Shown: piece by piece, positions 26,430 through 35,313 of the stretch | Layout: every line of letters begins with the position of its first letter | Numbering within the stretch: the first letter of the stretch is position 1 | DNA from: Ferroplasma acidiphilum | GTDB taxonomy: Archaea > Thermoplasmatota > Thermoplasmata > Thermoplasmatales > Thermoplasmataceae | Length of the DNA stretch: 64,000 bases | Direction: 5' to 3' | Assembly: GCF_002078355.1 (NCBI RefSeq) | Contig: NZ_CP015363.1 | Location: 1,736,001 to 1,800,000, forward strand | Program-made: the position numbers and the translations under genes | The notes under the pieces: generated by a model | Seen by the model: the letters and a program-made list of their open reading frames with translations, nothing else | The model's database searches: none | What the model was told of the DNA's origin: nothing

Positions 26430-27715
26430 CATTATTATTTTACCTGGCACTTCTCATATTCGCCATCACACTGGTACTTGTACTTAAAAAGCCGAAAAAT
26501 ATAGGCATTGGATACTCTGCACTGGCAGGTGCAGTTGTTACCATTATCCTGGGAATTTCAACTTTACATGATATAATAACAGTATGGGATATAGTCTGGA
26601 ATGCCACTTTTACATTTATCTCTGTTATTATAATTTCACTGATACTGGATGAAGCAGGATTCTTTGAATTTATTGCCTACAAAATGGCACTGTATTCAAG
26701 GGGGAATGGAAAAAAATTATTTATGCTTATAATTCTCCTGGGTTCCGGCATATCCGCAATTTTTGCAAATGATGGTACCGCGCTTATACTTACACCTATA
26801 GTCTATGCAATCCTTTACAGGTCAAATTTCTCAAAAAACAGGATACTCCCGTTTATTATGGCAACAGGTTTTATTGCAGATACTGCCAGCATACCATTTA
26901 TTGTCAGCAACCTTGTCAACCTGGTAACTGCTGGATACTTCCATATAACGTTTTCAAGGTATACTGAAATTATGCTTATCCCGGACATAGTATCTGTTGT
27001 CTCCAGCCTGTTTGTGCTGTATATATACTATCGCAAAAATATAAGGGATGATTTTCACACTGACCCTGCAGTAAAACCTTCTTCATTCATAAAGGATAGA
27101 AGAATATTCCTGATGGCATTTCCAGCCACAGTACTCCTTATGGTTCTTTACTTTCTATCAGGGTTCATAGGAGTCCCAATTTCCTTTATTGCGATGCCTT
27201 TTGCACTGATATTTTATATTGTTGCCAGACTTGGCGGGAGAATAGATGCAAACCATGTTATAAAAATTGCCCCGTGGCAGGTTGTTTTGTTTTCACTTGG
27301 AATGTACATAATAGTATTCGGCGTAAGCAGCAATGGGCTCGATTCTATATACATTGTTATATTGAATTACTTTTCCTCGCTCCCTGGCCCATTCCCCATA
27401 ATTACAACAGGGTTCTTCTTTGCCATGAATGCGGCATTCATGAACAATATGCCATCGGTCATGATAGGCGATATAGCAATATCGGGGATAGCACATCCCG
27501 GATTGCTTATGTATGCCAATATAATAGGCAATGACATAGGGCCGAAATTTACGCCTATAGGGTCACTTGCCACACTTCTATGGCTATATACCCTTGAAAG
27601 GAAAAATTCCATAAAGATTTCCTTCTCCTATTATATGAAAACGGGGTTTATCCTTGCTGTGCCTGTACTGTTTTTTACACTGCTTTCACTTTACATAATG
27701 TCTTTGATTGTCTGA
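26426..27715 (+). CDS. arsB: Arsenite efflux permease ArsB
   Basis: A 429-residue ArsB/NhaD-superfamily carrier with about 11-12 helices. FANDGTALILTPIVYAI and MNNMPSVMIGDIAISG with GNDIGPKFTPIGSLATLLWL are the hallmark membrane motifs. It expels As(OH)3 or Sb(OH)3. No arsC reductase or arsA ATPase is adjacent, so it probably works as a secondary carrier. Start codon overlaps the arsR stop. Its last 30 bp overlap the homocitrate synthase gene on the other strand. Confidence 0.92.
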   Translation: MTLLFYLALLIFAITLVLVLKKPKNIGIGYSALAGAVVTIILGISTLHDIITVWDIVWNATFTFISVIIISLILDEAGFFEFIAYKMALYSRGNGKKLFMLIILLGSGISAIFANDGTALILTPIVYAILYRSNFSKNRILPFIMATGFIADTASIPFIVSNLVNLVTAGYFHITFSRYTEIMLIPDIVSVVSSLFVLYIYYRKNIRDDFHTDPAVKPSSFIKDRRIFLMAFPATVLLMVLYFLSGFIGVPISFIAMPFALIFYIVARLGGRIDANHVIKIAPWQVVLFSLGMYIIVFGVSSNGLDSIYIVILNYFSSLPGPFPIITTGFFFAMNAAFMNNMPSVMIGDIAISGIAHPGLLMYANIIGNDIGPKFTPIGSLATLLWLYTLERKNSIKISFSYYMKTGFILAVPVLFFTLLSLYIMSLIV

Positions 27716-28819
27716 ATTTGCTATTTCTTTCAGGTCATCCTCACTGTAAACCATATTATTATTCTTAATTTTCTCCAGCATATATGATATTTTATTATCA
27801 TCTGCGTTGATTCCCATATTTGCCAGCTTTTCACGCAGTGCGTGTTTTCCTGAATATTTGTCTATGGTGAAAGAATGCTGCAAGCCAAGCCTTGAAGGAT
27901 CCATGAACTCATATGTTCCTGGATTTCTTATTATTCCGTCTACATGCACCCCCGATTTATGTGTAAAGGCAGTGGATCCGGTTACCGGATAATTAGGTGG
28001 CATTGTAATTCCACTGTATTTTTCAATAAGTTCAGAAAGAGGTTTAAGTGAAAGAAGGTTTATGGCATCCACACCTAAATGGTAATTCAACAGCACACCA
28101 AGAGCCTGTGTCGGGATTATTCCAACCCTTTCACCCAGGCCGTTAACAGTGGAATGTATGATGGTAGCGCCGGATTCTGCAGCAGCCAGTCCATTTGCAA
28201 GTGCCATTCCCATGTCATTGTGCCCGTGGAAATCGTATTCAACACCTTTTATATCACTTAAATTATTGAATATATATGCCGTTTTCTCCGGGGTCAGTAT
28301 TCCAAGAGTATCTGCTATTGAAACCCTGTCTGCCCCTGCATCCACAGCTGTCCTTACCACATTCCTCAAAAAGTTTATATCGGTCCTGGAAGCATCCTCT
28401 GCGGTAAATCTTACGGGTATCCCTGTCAAGGAAGCATAACTTATTGAATCATATATTATATCCAGTGCCTCTGTGCGGCTCCTGTGTGTTTTGTTATCCA
28501 GATGTATATCACTTACACCGTAGAATATTGCTATCCTATCAACGCCAAGCGATGCTGCGGAATCGATATCAGAATTGACAGCACGGCTATGCGCAATTAT
28601 CTCTGAATTGATCATCCCGGAAGCTTTCATATCCATTATTTCTTTTATAGCAGAGTAAATATCAGGCGAGACCAGTGGGTGACCTGCTTCAATCATTGCA
28701 ACATGTGCATCTGATAGAAGTTGCGCAATTTCTATTCGCTGATTTTTATTGAAAAGCACCCCGGGAGTTTGTTCACCCTCCCTGAGTGTTGAATCCAGTA
28801 TTCCAACTTTTAAAGGCAT
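27686..28819 (-). CDS. Homocitrate synthase-like enzyme (LysS type)
   Basis: A 377-residue HMGL-like TIM-barrel synthase with DSTLREGEQTPGV and the metal site FHGHNDMGMALAN. The stretch MIEAGHPLVSPDIYSAI and HSRAVNSDIDSAASLGVDRIAIFYGVSDIHL match my memory of archaeal homocitrate synthases of the alpha-aminoadipate pathway better than LeuA, CimA or NifV. It lacks the C-terminal LeuA regulatory domain. The 3' end overlaps arsB by 30 bp. Upstream, two TTTCGTA-like sites lie 20 bp apart. Alternative: an isopropylmalate or citramalate synthase. Confidence 0.82.
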   Translation of the reverse strand: MPLKVGILDSTLREGEQTPGVLFNKNQRIEIAQLLSDAHVAMIEAGHPLVSPDIYSAIKEIMDMKASGMINSEIIAHSRAVNSDIDSAASLGVDRIAIFYGVSDIHLDNKTHRSRTEALDIIYDSISYASLTGIPVRFTAEDASRTDINFLRNVVRTAVDAGADRVSIADTLGILTPEKTAYIFNNLSDIKGVEYDFHGHNDMGMALANGLAAAESGATIIHSTVNGLGERVGIIPTQALGVLLNYHLGVDAINLLSLKPLSELIEKYSGITMPPNYPVTGSTAFTHKSGVHVDGIIRNPGTYEFMDPSRLGLQHSFTIDKYSGKHALREKLANMGINADDNKISYMLEKIKNNNMVYSEDDLKEIANSDNQRHYVK

Positions 28820-28867
28820 AGTGTTCTATATGCTCATTTAATAAATAAAATTTTCGTATTATTTCTA

Positions 28868-28878
28868 CTAATTTCGTA
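28868..28878 (-). promoter_or_regulatory. TACGAAATTAG element between homocitrate synthase and kinase genes
   Basis: On the minus strand 28878-28868 reads TACGAAATTAG, and a related TACGAAAATTT lies at 28858-28848, twenty bp (two helical turns) away. They sit upstream of the TATA-like runs of both divergent genes and resemble the sites at 18987 and 19291. Confidence 0.3.
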
Positions 28879-28928
28879 AATTATGTGATAATACAAAATC
28901 TTTTTAAATGCTATTTGCTCATGGACGT

Positions 28929-29900
28929 ATGATACTTTCAGTAGATGGTGGAGGAACAAAAACTGCCGCCATAATAGTGGATGAGAAGAATTACAGACTT
29001 GCTGGATTTGGAGTTGCCGGCCCGAGCAATGTCCGCAGTGTTACAGCATCAACTTCAAGAAAAAATATTTTAAAAGCTATTAAAAATGCTGAAAAGATGG
29101 CTGGAAGCGTTTCCATCACCGGTTCTATTTATGGAATAGCTGGATATGGCGATTCTATTGCATACACAGAGGAGATTAAATCAATTGTAAAGTCTATTGA
29201 AGCCATATCCGATGGAAAAGCTGTAATAACAAATGATGGAGAGGCTGCAGTATACCTTGTTACAATGGGCGATGATGGAATAGTTACTGCACTGGGCACC
29301 GGTTCCGTTGGAGCTTATATTAAAGATGGGAAAGTTAACAGGATTGGCGGATGGAGTTACCTTACGGATGATGTTGCTTCCGGTTACTGGATTGCAAGGA
29401 ATGGAATAGAAATGGCTGAAAAAAGCTATGATGGCATTATAGGAAAAACATCACTTATTGAGAAATTGCAGGAACATTTCAAACTTCCGCTCCGTGACCT
29501 TGTTGCCGATCTGGAAGCGCATTTTAATAAAAGAGTCATGGCTTCACTGGCAATGGATGTCGACACAGAGGCTGAAAAGGGCGATAAGATTTCAGAGAAT
29601 GTGCTTTATATGGCTTTTAACGAGATAAAATTAATGATAGATGGTATGAAAAAAAATTTTGAAAAGCCGGTGGCGGTGGGATCCATAGGAGGGGTTATGC
29701 AATCCAGAACAATAAGGGAACTGCTTCACCGGGAGTATAATGGAATTAAAATTTTTTATGGGTATCATGTTGCAATAGGGAATGCTATGAGGTTGCTTGG
29801 CTCCAGAAGCAGTGAAGTGAGAGATTCCTTTGTATCACAGATGGAAGAGAAAATCGATTTGCTTTCACAGTCAGAGAGAGACTTGCTTTTTATTAAGTAA
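28929..29900 (+). CDS. BadF/BcrA-family kinase, probable 2-keto-3-deoxygluconate or amino-sugar kinase
   Basis: A 323-residue ASKHA-fold ATPase: the phosphate-1 loop SVDGGGTKTAA starts the protein, ITNDGEAAV forms phosphate-2, and GTGSVGAY and SIGGVMQSR follow. Single-domain BadF members are N-acetylglucosamine kinases or, in Thermoplasma and Picrophilus, 2-keto-3-deoxygluconate kinases of the Entner-Doudoroff pathway. With an enolase-superfamily sugar-acid dehydratase at 45665, the latter is plausible. The ATG at 28929 follows TTTTTAAA by about 25 nt; an earlier frame start at 28908 overlaps the promoter. Confidence 0.8.
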   Translation: MILSVDGGGTKTAAIIVDEKNYRLAGFGVAGPSNVRSVTASTSRKNILKAIKNAEKMAGSVSITGSIYGIAGYGDSIAYTEEIKSIVKSIEAISDGKAVITNDGEAAVYLVTMGDDGIVTALGTGSVGAYIKDGKVNRIGGWSYLTDDVASGYWIARNGIEMAEKSYDGIIGKTSLIEKLQEHFKLPLRDLVADLEAHFNKRVMASLAMDVDTEAEKGDKISENVLYMAFNEIKLMIDGMKKNFEKPVAVGSIGGVMQSRTIRELLHREYNGIKIFYGYHVAIGNAMRLLGSRSSEVRDSFVSQMEEKIDLLSQSERDLLFIK

Positions 29901-29920
29901 TATCTTTTTCTAAAAAGATA
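29901..29920. promoter_or_regulatory. Inverted repeat, candidate PadR operator
   Basis: TATCTTTTT (29901-29909) and AAAAAGATA (29912-29920) are perfect complements with a 2-bp spacer, immediately before the alternating-AT TATA box (29921-29931) of the padR-ABC operon. It begins right after the stop of the upstream kinase gene, so it could also act as that gene's terminator. Confidence 0.5.
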
Positions 29921-29951
29921 CATATATATACACTTTCAATATTATAGATTC

Positions 29952-30368
29952 ATGAGATACCATTTATCTGATATGCTTATACTTGAACAGGTTTCAGAAA
30001 GCCCTAAAAAACCTTACAGAATCATAAAAGGCATAGTGGGAAAATTTGATATTGAGTATAAACCCAGCACAGGTATGATATATCCAGCAATAGACCGGTT
30101 ATTAAAAGCAGGTTATATAAAAAAAACCATTGATGGATATATAATAACAGAGGAAGGAAAAAAATACAGGTCAAACAACCGGGAAAACTATGAAAAGCTT
30201 ATATCGAATTTTATGGATAATAAACTATTCTTCAGAAATCTAAGAAAGGCTGTACGTGATTTGATTTCCACAATAAAGGAATCAGACAAAAGCTATATAA
30301 GGGAAAATCAGGAAACTATTATAGAAGAGATAGGCGAAATTTCAAGAAAAATTAAAAATAAGGAGTGA
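29952..30368 (+). CDS. PadR-family transcriptional regulator
   Basis: A 138-residue winged-helix regulator. LSDMLILEQVSESPKKPYRIIKGI, GMIYPAIDRLLKAGYIKKT and the wing YIITEEGKKY are PadR-type; the C-terminal helical part forms the dimer interface. PadR proteins often repress adjacent multidrug ABC exporters, exactly the arrangement here. It starts about 25 nt after a TATA-like run with a palindrome directly upstream. Its stop lies 5 bp before the ATPase start. Confidence 0.85.
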   Translation: MRYHLSDMLILEQVSESPKKPYRIIKGIVGKFDIEYKPSTGMIYPAIDRLLKAGYIKKTIDGYIITEEGKKYRSNNRENYEKLISNFMDNKLFFRNLRKAVRDLISTIKESDKSYIRENQETIIEEIGEISRKIKNKE

Positions 30369-30373
30369 ATAAT

Positions 30374-31357
30374 ATGGATTATAGCATAGAAATAGACAAA
30401 TTGACAAAGATATTTAACGGAAAAGTTACTGCTGTCGATAACGTCAGCTTGAAAATAGGATCAGGGCAGATATACGGCCTGCTCGGGCAAAACGGGGCAG
30501 GAAAATCAACATTAATTAAAATGCTTACAGGCAGCCTGACTCCAACATCCGGTACAGCTAAAATTGCCGGATTAGATTTAACAAAGGACTCAATGAAAAT
30601 AAGAAAGATTACCGGTGTGGTGCCACAGGATCTTACAACGGATGGAGACCTAAGCGGGAGGGAGAACCTTAAATTGATTGCAGATTTATACGGCATACCG
30701 AAAAAAGAGGCCCTTGAAAGAATAGATGTTCTTCTCCATATGGTTGATTTATATGATGTTCGGGACAGGCATGCTGAGAATTATTCTGGCGGCATGAGAA
30801 AAAGGCTCGAACTTGCATGTGGATTAATGAATACACCAGAGGTATTATTTCTGGACGAACCCACACTGGGGCTGGATGTTACCACAAGGGAAAACCTCTG
30901 GAAATATATCCGGTCGGTACAGAAAGAATTCCATATAACAATAATATTGACATCCCATTATCTGGATGAGGTGGACGCACTTGCAAATGAATTATCCATA
31001 ATAGACCATGGAAAAATAATAATTTCGGGTACATCAGATGAGTTAAAGAAGAGCCTTAAGGGTGATATTATAACATTAAAAGTAAAAAATGATGATGAAT
31101 ACAGCAAACTGGAAAAATTCCCGGAATCACTTGAAATAAAACGTATGGAAACGGGAGATGTGAGGATGAAGGTAAACAATTCAGATGAAGTGCTGCCAAA
31201 GCTTATGAAGTTCCTGGGGGAAAATGAAATTTCTCCAGAAGCTATAAGCATACGCAAACCGTCACTTGATGAGGTATTTATCGAGTATACCGGAAGAAAT
31301 ATAAATTCTGAAGCGGGAAACACCGATTATGCAAAATTAATGATGGGGAGGAGATAA
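30374..31357 (+). CDS. ABC exporter ATP-binding subunit (DrrA-like)
   Basis: A 327-residue ATPase: Walker A GQNGAGKST, Q-loop PQDL, signature YSGGMRKRLELA, Walker B EVLFLDEPTLGLD and the switch His in LTSHYLDEVD. The C-terminal ~90 residues after HGKIIISG match the DrrA-type extension. The ATG at 30374 is preferred since GGAGTGA lies 8 nt upstream; a GTG at 30365 overlaps that site. The permease starts 1 bp after the stop. It probably powers drug, lipid or antibiotic export under PadR control. Confidence 0.92.
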   Translation: MDYSIEIDKLTKIFNGKVTAVDNVSLKIGSGQIYGLLGQNGAGKSTLIKMLTGSLTPTSGTAKIAGLDLTKDSMKIRKITGVVPQDLTTDGDLSGRENLKLIADLYGIPKKEALERIDVLLHMVDLYDVRDRHAENYSGGMRKRLELACGLMNTPEVLFLDEPTLGLDVTTRENLWKYIRSVQKEFHITIILTSHYLDEVDALANELSIIDHGKIIISGTSDELKKSLKGDIITLKVKNDDEYSKLEKFPESLEIKRMETGDVRMKVNNSDEVLPKLMKFLGENEISPEAISIRKPSLDEVFIEYTGRNINSEAGNTDYAKLMMGRR

Positions 31358-31358
31358 A

Positions 31359-32162
31359 ATGGGTGGCTTGATACCTTTAACTATAAGGGATCTGAAAAGA
31401 TGGTACAGGAACCCTATATCCGCTGTGGTTGGTGTGATTCAGCCTATATTCTGGATTGTGCTGTTCGGCAGTGCCTTTGATATTGCAAAATTTGGTGGGC
31501 CTGCAAGTTCTGCGTTCTTTGAGGGGGCGCCAAACTATATAACATATCTTATGGGAGGAATATTGACAATTATAGGGCTGTTTACGGGTATGTTCTCAGG
31601 AATTAACATAATATGGGACAGAAGGCTTGGAATACTGCAGAGGTTCCTTATAGCACCCATAAATAGGGCATCTATAGTATTTTCCAGGATCCTCTCATCG
31701 GTGGCAAGAATACTTGTCCAGATTGTAATACTATTCGTCGTTGCCTTCCTGATACCGGATGGGTTGAAAATTGAACATGGGTTTACAGCTATGGATGCTG
31801 TAGTGCTTGTTTCAGCAGTATTGATGATATCGTTTATATTTTCATCCCTGTTCAGCATCATAGCAGTCAGGACAACAAAAATGGAGTCCGTATTTGGAAT
31901 AGTAAATCTGATAAACCTGCCACTTATGTTTGCCAGTTTCGCAATGTTTCCACCTGACCTTATGGCTGGCTGGTTGGAAAATGTTGCCAGGTATAACCCC
32001 GTATCATGGTCCGCACAGTCCATAAGAATGGTGATAATAAACGGTACATTAAGTGCGAGTGAAGCCCACACAGTACTTCTTTACATGATGGGATTGCTGG
32101 CATTGACTGTCTTTATGCTGGTACTTACCTATGTGATATCCAACAAAGAAATACGTGGATAA
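31359..32162 (+). CDS. ABC-2 type exporter permease (DrrB-like)
   Basis: A 267-residue permease with six predicted helices; RDLKRWYRNPISAVVGVIQPIFWIVLFG at the N-terminus and the segment around WDRRLGILQRFLIAPINRASIVFSRI are typical of ABC-2 subunits. A strong purine-rich ribosome site (GGGGAGGAG) precedes the ATG. It is the membrane partner of the ATPase upstream. Its stop codon abuts the stop of pyrH on the other strand. Confidence 0.9.
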   Translation: MGGLIPLTIRDLKRWYRNPISAVVGVIQPIFWIVLFGSAFDIAKFGGPASSAFFEGAPNYITYLMGGILTIIGLFTGMFSGINIIWDRRLGILQRFLIAPINRASIVFSRILSSVARILVQIVILFVVAFLIPDGLKIEHGFTAMDAVVLVSAVLMISFIFSSLFSIIAVRTTKMESVFGIVNLINLPLMFASFAMFPPDLMAGWLENVARYNPVSWSAQSIRMVIINGTLSASEAHTVLLYMMGLLALTVFMLVLTYVISNKEIRG

Positions 32163-32840
32163 TCAGGAAATTACTGTACCACCACATTTTTCATTATACA
32201 ATATATTTTTATATTCATTTAAATCAAACCCGTTTATAACAAATATTTTTATTCCAGCCCTTTTTGCTATTGTTAATGATGTTATGTCCATAAACACATT
32301 TGTTCCTGCACCGGTAGAATTTTTAATGGATAATGAAATAGCCTCATTATAGGAAAGTTTTGAGAATTTCTTTGCATCATTATCGATTTTCGGGTCAGAT
32401 GAGTAAACGCCATCAACAGATGTTGCATTTATAAGTACTTTTGAGCCGATTCTTTCTGCAAGAAGTGTTGATACAGTATCTGTAGTATGTCCAGGCTCTG
32501 TGCCACCCATTACAACATACCTGTAATTATGGAGCATTTCAGCAGCGTCGTTGATATTTGTGGGAATTTTAGAGTTTACGTCATCAAAGAATGTTGTCAT
32601 CGCCAGGGCATTTATCCTGGTAGCGTTTATTCCGATTTCATCCAGTATATTATCGTTAACATTGTATTTCTTCAGGTCAGATATATATGTCCTGGCAAGC
32701 TTTCCACCACCCACCACAATGCCGAATTTGTCGTATGTGGAAATAGATTTCATTGTTTCTGAAAATTCTTCCATTAATTTAAGATTGAGCCTTTCCTTTG
32801 ATATTATTGATCCACCCAGTGATATAACTACACTATTCAT
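32163..32840 (-). CDS. pyrH: UMP kinase
   Basis: A 225-residue archaeal UMP kinase of the amino-acid-kinase fold, phosphorylating UMP to [11 protein letters not shown] opens the protein, VVGGGKLAR forms the nucleotide-binding loop, [13 protein letters not shown] and [14 protein letters not shown] follow. Its start codon lies only 42 bp from the divergent prf1 start. It abuts the ABC permease gene at the 3' end. Confidence 0.94.
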   Translation of the reverse strand: MNSVVISLGGSIISKERLNLKLMEEFSETMKSISTYDKFGIVVGGGKLARTYISDLKKYNVNDNILDEIGINATRINALAMTTFFDDVNSKIPTNINDAAEMLHNYRYVVMGGTEPGHTTDTVSTLLAERIGSKVLINATSVDGVYSSDPKIDNDAKKFSKLSYNEAISLSIKNSTGAGTNVFMDITSLTIAKRAGIKIFVINGFDLNEYKNILYNEKCGGTVIS

Positions 32841-32882
32841 TTGATTTCATTAAGGTTAAATATTATTATAAAATTTTCTATA
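32841..32882. promoter_or_regulatory. Compact divergent promoter of pyrH and prf1
   Basis: Only 42 bp separate the two start codons. The AT-rich centre (about 32850-32870) must supply TATA elements for both directions if both genes are leaderless, as position suggests. The boxes would overlap, so the two genes may compete for initiation. Confidence 0.45.
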
Positions 32883-34121
32883 ATGGATGATGAAGATTAT
32901 AAACGCTATGAATTTAAAAAAGCCATGGAAGAGCTGTCTAAATTACATGGCCGTGGAACGGAATTAATATCACTTTACATCCCGCCAGACAAACAGATTT
33001 CTGATGTGGTACAGTATTTAAGGGAGGAGTTTTCCACTTCTTCAAACATTAAATCAAAAACAACCAGAAAAAATGTCCTGGGCGCTATCGAGTCCATAAT
33101 GTCCAGGCTAAAATATTATAAACAGCCGCCTGAACACGGGCTTGTGTTTTTTGTCGGCCATGTCGCAACGCGAGGTGACCAGACAGAGATGTATACAAAG
33201 ATAATAGAACCTCCACAGGCTATACAGACCTTTTTATATAAGTGTGATTCGAGCTTCCATCTGGAGCAGCTAACAGACCAGTTGAAAGAAAAGGAATTAT
33301 ACGGGCTTATAGTAATAGACAGAAAAGAGGCAACTATCGGTTTCCTTCGAGGGACAAAAATAGATGTTGTTGACTATGAATATTCACTGGTTCCAAGCAA
33401 GCACCGACAGGGTGGACAGTCATCGCGAAGGTTCGAAAGGCTTATAGAAATTGCCGCAAATGAGTTTTTTAAAAAGATAGGAGATATAGCAAACAGTACA
33501 TTTATGCCAGTTATAAAGGATGTAATAACCATATTTGTTGGCGGCCCTGGCGCAACAAAGGAGTATTTTATAGAGAAAGATTATCTGAGGAATGAAATAA
33601 AAGATAAGATAAAGGATCTATTTGATATAGGATACACGGATGAATCAGGATTAAGGGAACTGGTAGAAAAGGCATCTGAATCAATAAAGGATATGAGGAT
33701 AACACGGGAAAAGGACATTATAAACAGGTTTCTCAGGGAAATAAAAAAATCTGATGGTGGGCTTGGCGTATATGGTGAAGCTTCAATAATCAATGCTTTG
33801 AAAATGAAAAATATCGAATTGCTGATAGTATCAGATAGTATAAGAAAAATAAAATATTTTTATAAATGCCCTGTATGTGGTGCGGAGAAAACATTCACGG
33901 ATGAGCCAACTGAAGAACCAGTATGCGACAATGATAACACCCCTATGAACTTCGAAAAGGAGGATGATTTCATAGAAGACCTCTATAAAATGGCGGAGGA
34001 ATCAGGAACGAAGGTAGAAATGGTTTCAGAAGATAGCGATGAGGGAAGGTTATTAAAAACAGCATTTGGGGGATTGGCAGGAATATTAAGGTATGTTCCC
34101 GAAAACCAGTTAAACATATGA
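32883..34121 (+). CDS. prf1: Peptide chain release factor aRF1
   Basis: A 412-residue aRF1 that decodes all three stop codons. NIKS is at residues 55-58 and the peptidyl-hydrolysis GGQ at 177-179, in [14 protein letters not shown]. The C-terminal domain keeps a CPVCG..C zinc-finger-like minidomain (about 340-375), ending with typical residues [15 protein letters not shown]. The ATG at 32883 gives [11 protein letters not shown]; an upstream frame start at 32841 would use up the promoter. Relevant to the TAG-broken channel gene at 3599-4567, because this factor should terminate there. Confidence 0.95.
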   Translation: MDDEDYKRYEFKKAMEELSKLHGRGTELISLYIPPDKQISDVVQYLREEFSTSSNIKSKTTRKNVLGAIESIMSRLKYYKQPPEHGLVFFVGHVATRGDQTEMYTKIIEPPQAIQTFLYKCDSSFHLEQLTDQLKEKELYGLIVIDRKEATIGFLRGTKIDVVDYEYSLVPSKHRQGGQSSRRFERLIEIAANEFFKKIGDIANSTFMPVIKDVITIFVGGPGATKEYFIEKDYLRNEIKDKIKDLFDIGYTDESGLRELVEKASESIKDMRITREKDIINRFLREIKKSDGGLGVYGEASIINALKMKNIELLIVSDSIRKIKYFYKCPVCGAEKTFTDEPTEEPVCDNDNTPMNFEKEDDFIEDLYKMAEESGTKVEMVSEDSDEGRLLKTAFGGLAGILRYVPENQLNI

Positions 34122-34323
34122 AGTGCCAGAAAACACAGCAATTATTGTGATGGAAATTATATCCATCCGGTTATTTTCTATATACTATTTGCATGCCATT
34201 GCTCCGGTGGAAATTTTCTATAAATCCTTTATTTCTATGCTTTATAAATCATATATGCCATCAGAGTGATATATAGCACATCGATTGTCTAAAAAAATAA
34301 ATATTCAATTACCATAAAAGATA

Positions 34324-35313
34324 GTGAATCCGTTTTTCCTCTTTTTCAAAAAATTCAGGAAATACTCCAGAAATCATGTGATAAAAGCTTCTATTCTAAC
34401 AATAGCGGTGATAGTATATTCTGTATTCAGTGAGTTTTTTATTGAGGATTCGATTGTTTCCAGTGGAATTCATTCTTTATTTTCAAGCCTCTGGTGGACA
34501 ATGCAGACAATAACGACTGTTGGATATGGGGACACTCCTGTTTATGGCCTTGCAGGGAGAGCAAATGGCATGCTTATAATGGTAATCGGGATAGGTTCAC
34601 TGGGTTATCTGATGGCAGGATTGACAAGCATGTTAATAGATATCAGATTATCTTCAAAATTAGGTGAGAGAATGGCTGCTGAAAAGAAACACATAGTGCT
34701 ATGCAACTATAATGAAAGTACAAAAAAAGTGCTTGATAAAATAAAATATGATGGCATTGACATTGTTATACTCAATGAAAATGAGGTTAAAGGCGATAAT
34801 GAATACACGTACATTAAAGGCAGTTTTCTCCGGGAAAATGATCTTATAAGGGCAGGAATAAAAAAGGCCTCATCGGTAATAATTTTTTCAAGGTCCGAGG
34901 ATAAGGAACAGATGGCAATGGATGCTGAAAGCATATTATCTGCAATGATAATAAGGAAACTTAACCCGGAAATTAGAATTATAGGTGAAATTTTGAACCC
35001 CGACAGCCGTGAACACGCGTCAAGTTTTATGGATGATATAATAATAAAAGGCGATGTATCATCTATGCTAATCTATTCTTCAATAATGATTCCTGGAATT
35101 CCGGAGTTTATCAATGACCTCTTAATGTCCAATAGCATTTCTGAGGAAGATATAGATGAAAAATATGCCAGCAGCACATACCATGAATTTATCAGCAATA
35201 TGGAAAAGGAAAACCGTATCGTTCTTGCATTCAGAAAGCAGGATAAAATATACTTAAGGGAAAATTCAGATAAAAAAATAGATGTTGATAGTTATATATT
35301 TATAAAAAATTGA
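34324..35313 (+). CDS. Potassium channel with RCK (TrkA-N) domain
   Basis: A 329-residue MthK-like channel: helix 1 (about 20-40), a pore loop with the K+ selectivity filter TTVGYGD, helix 2, then a cytosolic RCK domain with a Rossmann-like strand KKHIVLCNYN (the nucleotide glycine motif is replaced, as in several channels) and a C-terminal subdomain. The start is a GTG at 34324 with a TATA-like run about 26 nt before it. It is the intact paralogue of the broken gene at 3599-4567. It abuts the VAT gene at its 3' end. Confidence 0.88.
   Translation: MNPFFLFFKKFRKYSRNHVIKASILTIAVIVYSVFSEFFIEDSIVSSGIHSLFSSLWWTMQTITTVGYGDTPVYGLAGRANGMLIMVIGIGSLGYLMAGLTSMLIDIRLSSKLGERMAAEKKHIVLCNYNESTKKVLDKIKYDGIDIVILNENEVKGDNEYTYIKGSFLRENDLIRAGIKKASSVIIFSRSEDKEQMAMDAESILSAMIIRKLNPEIRIIGEILNPDSREHASSFMDDIIIKGDVSSMLIYSSIMIPGIPEFINDLLMSNSISEEDIDEKYASSTYHEFISNMEKENRIVLAFRKQDKIYLRENSDKKIDVDSYIFIKN

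Noticed and set aside
34453-34466. Fourth copy of the TTTCCAGTGGAA core, inside the K+ channel gene
   Set aside because: It lies in coding sequence (Val-Ser-Ser-Gly-Ile) without the GGTGYA part, so it is probably chance.
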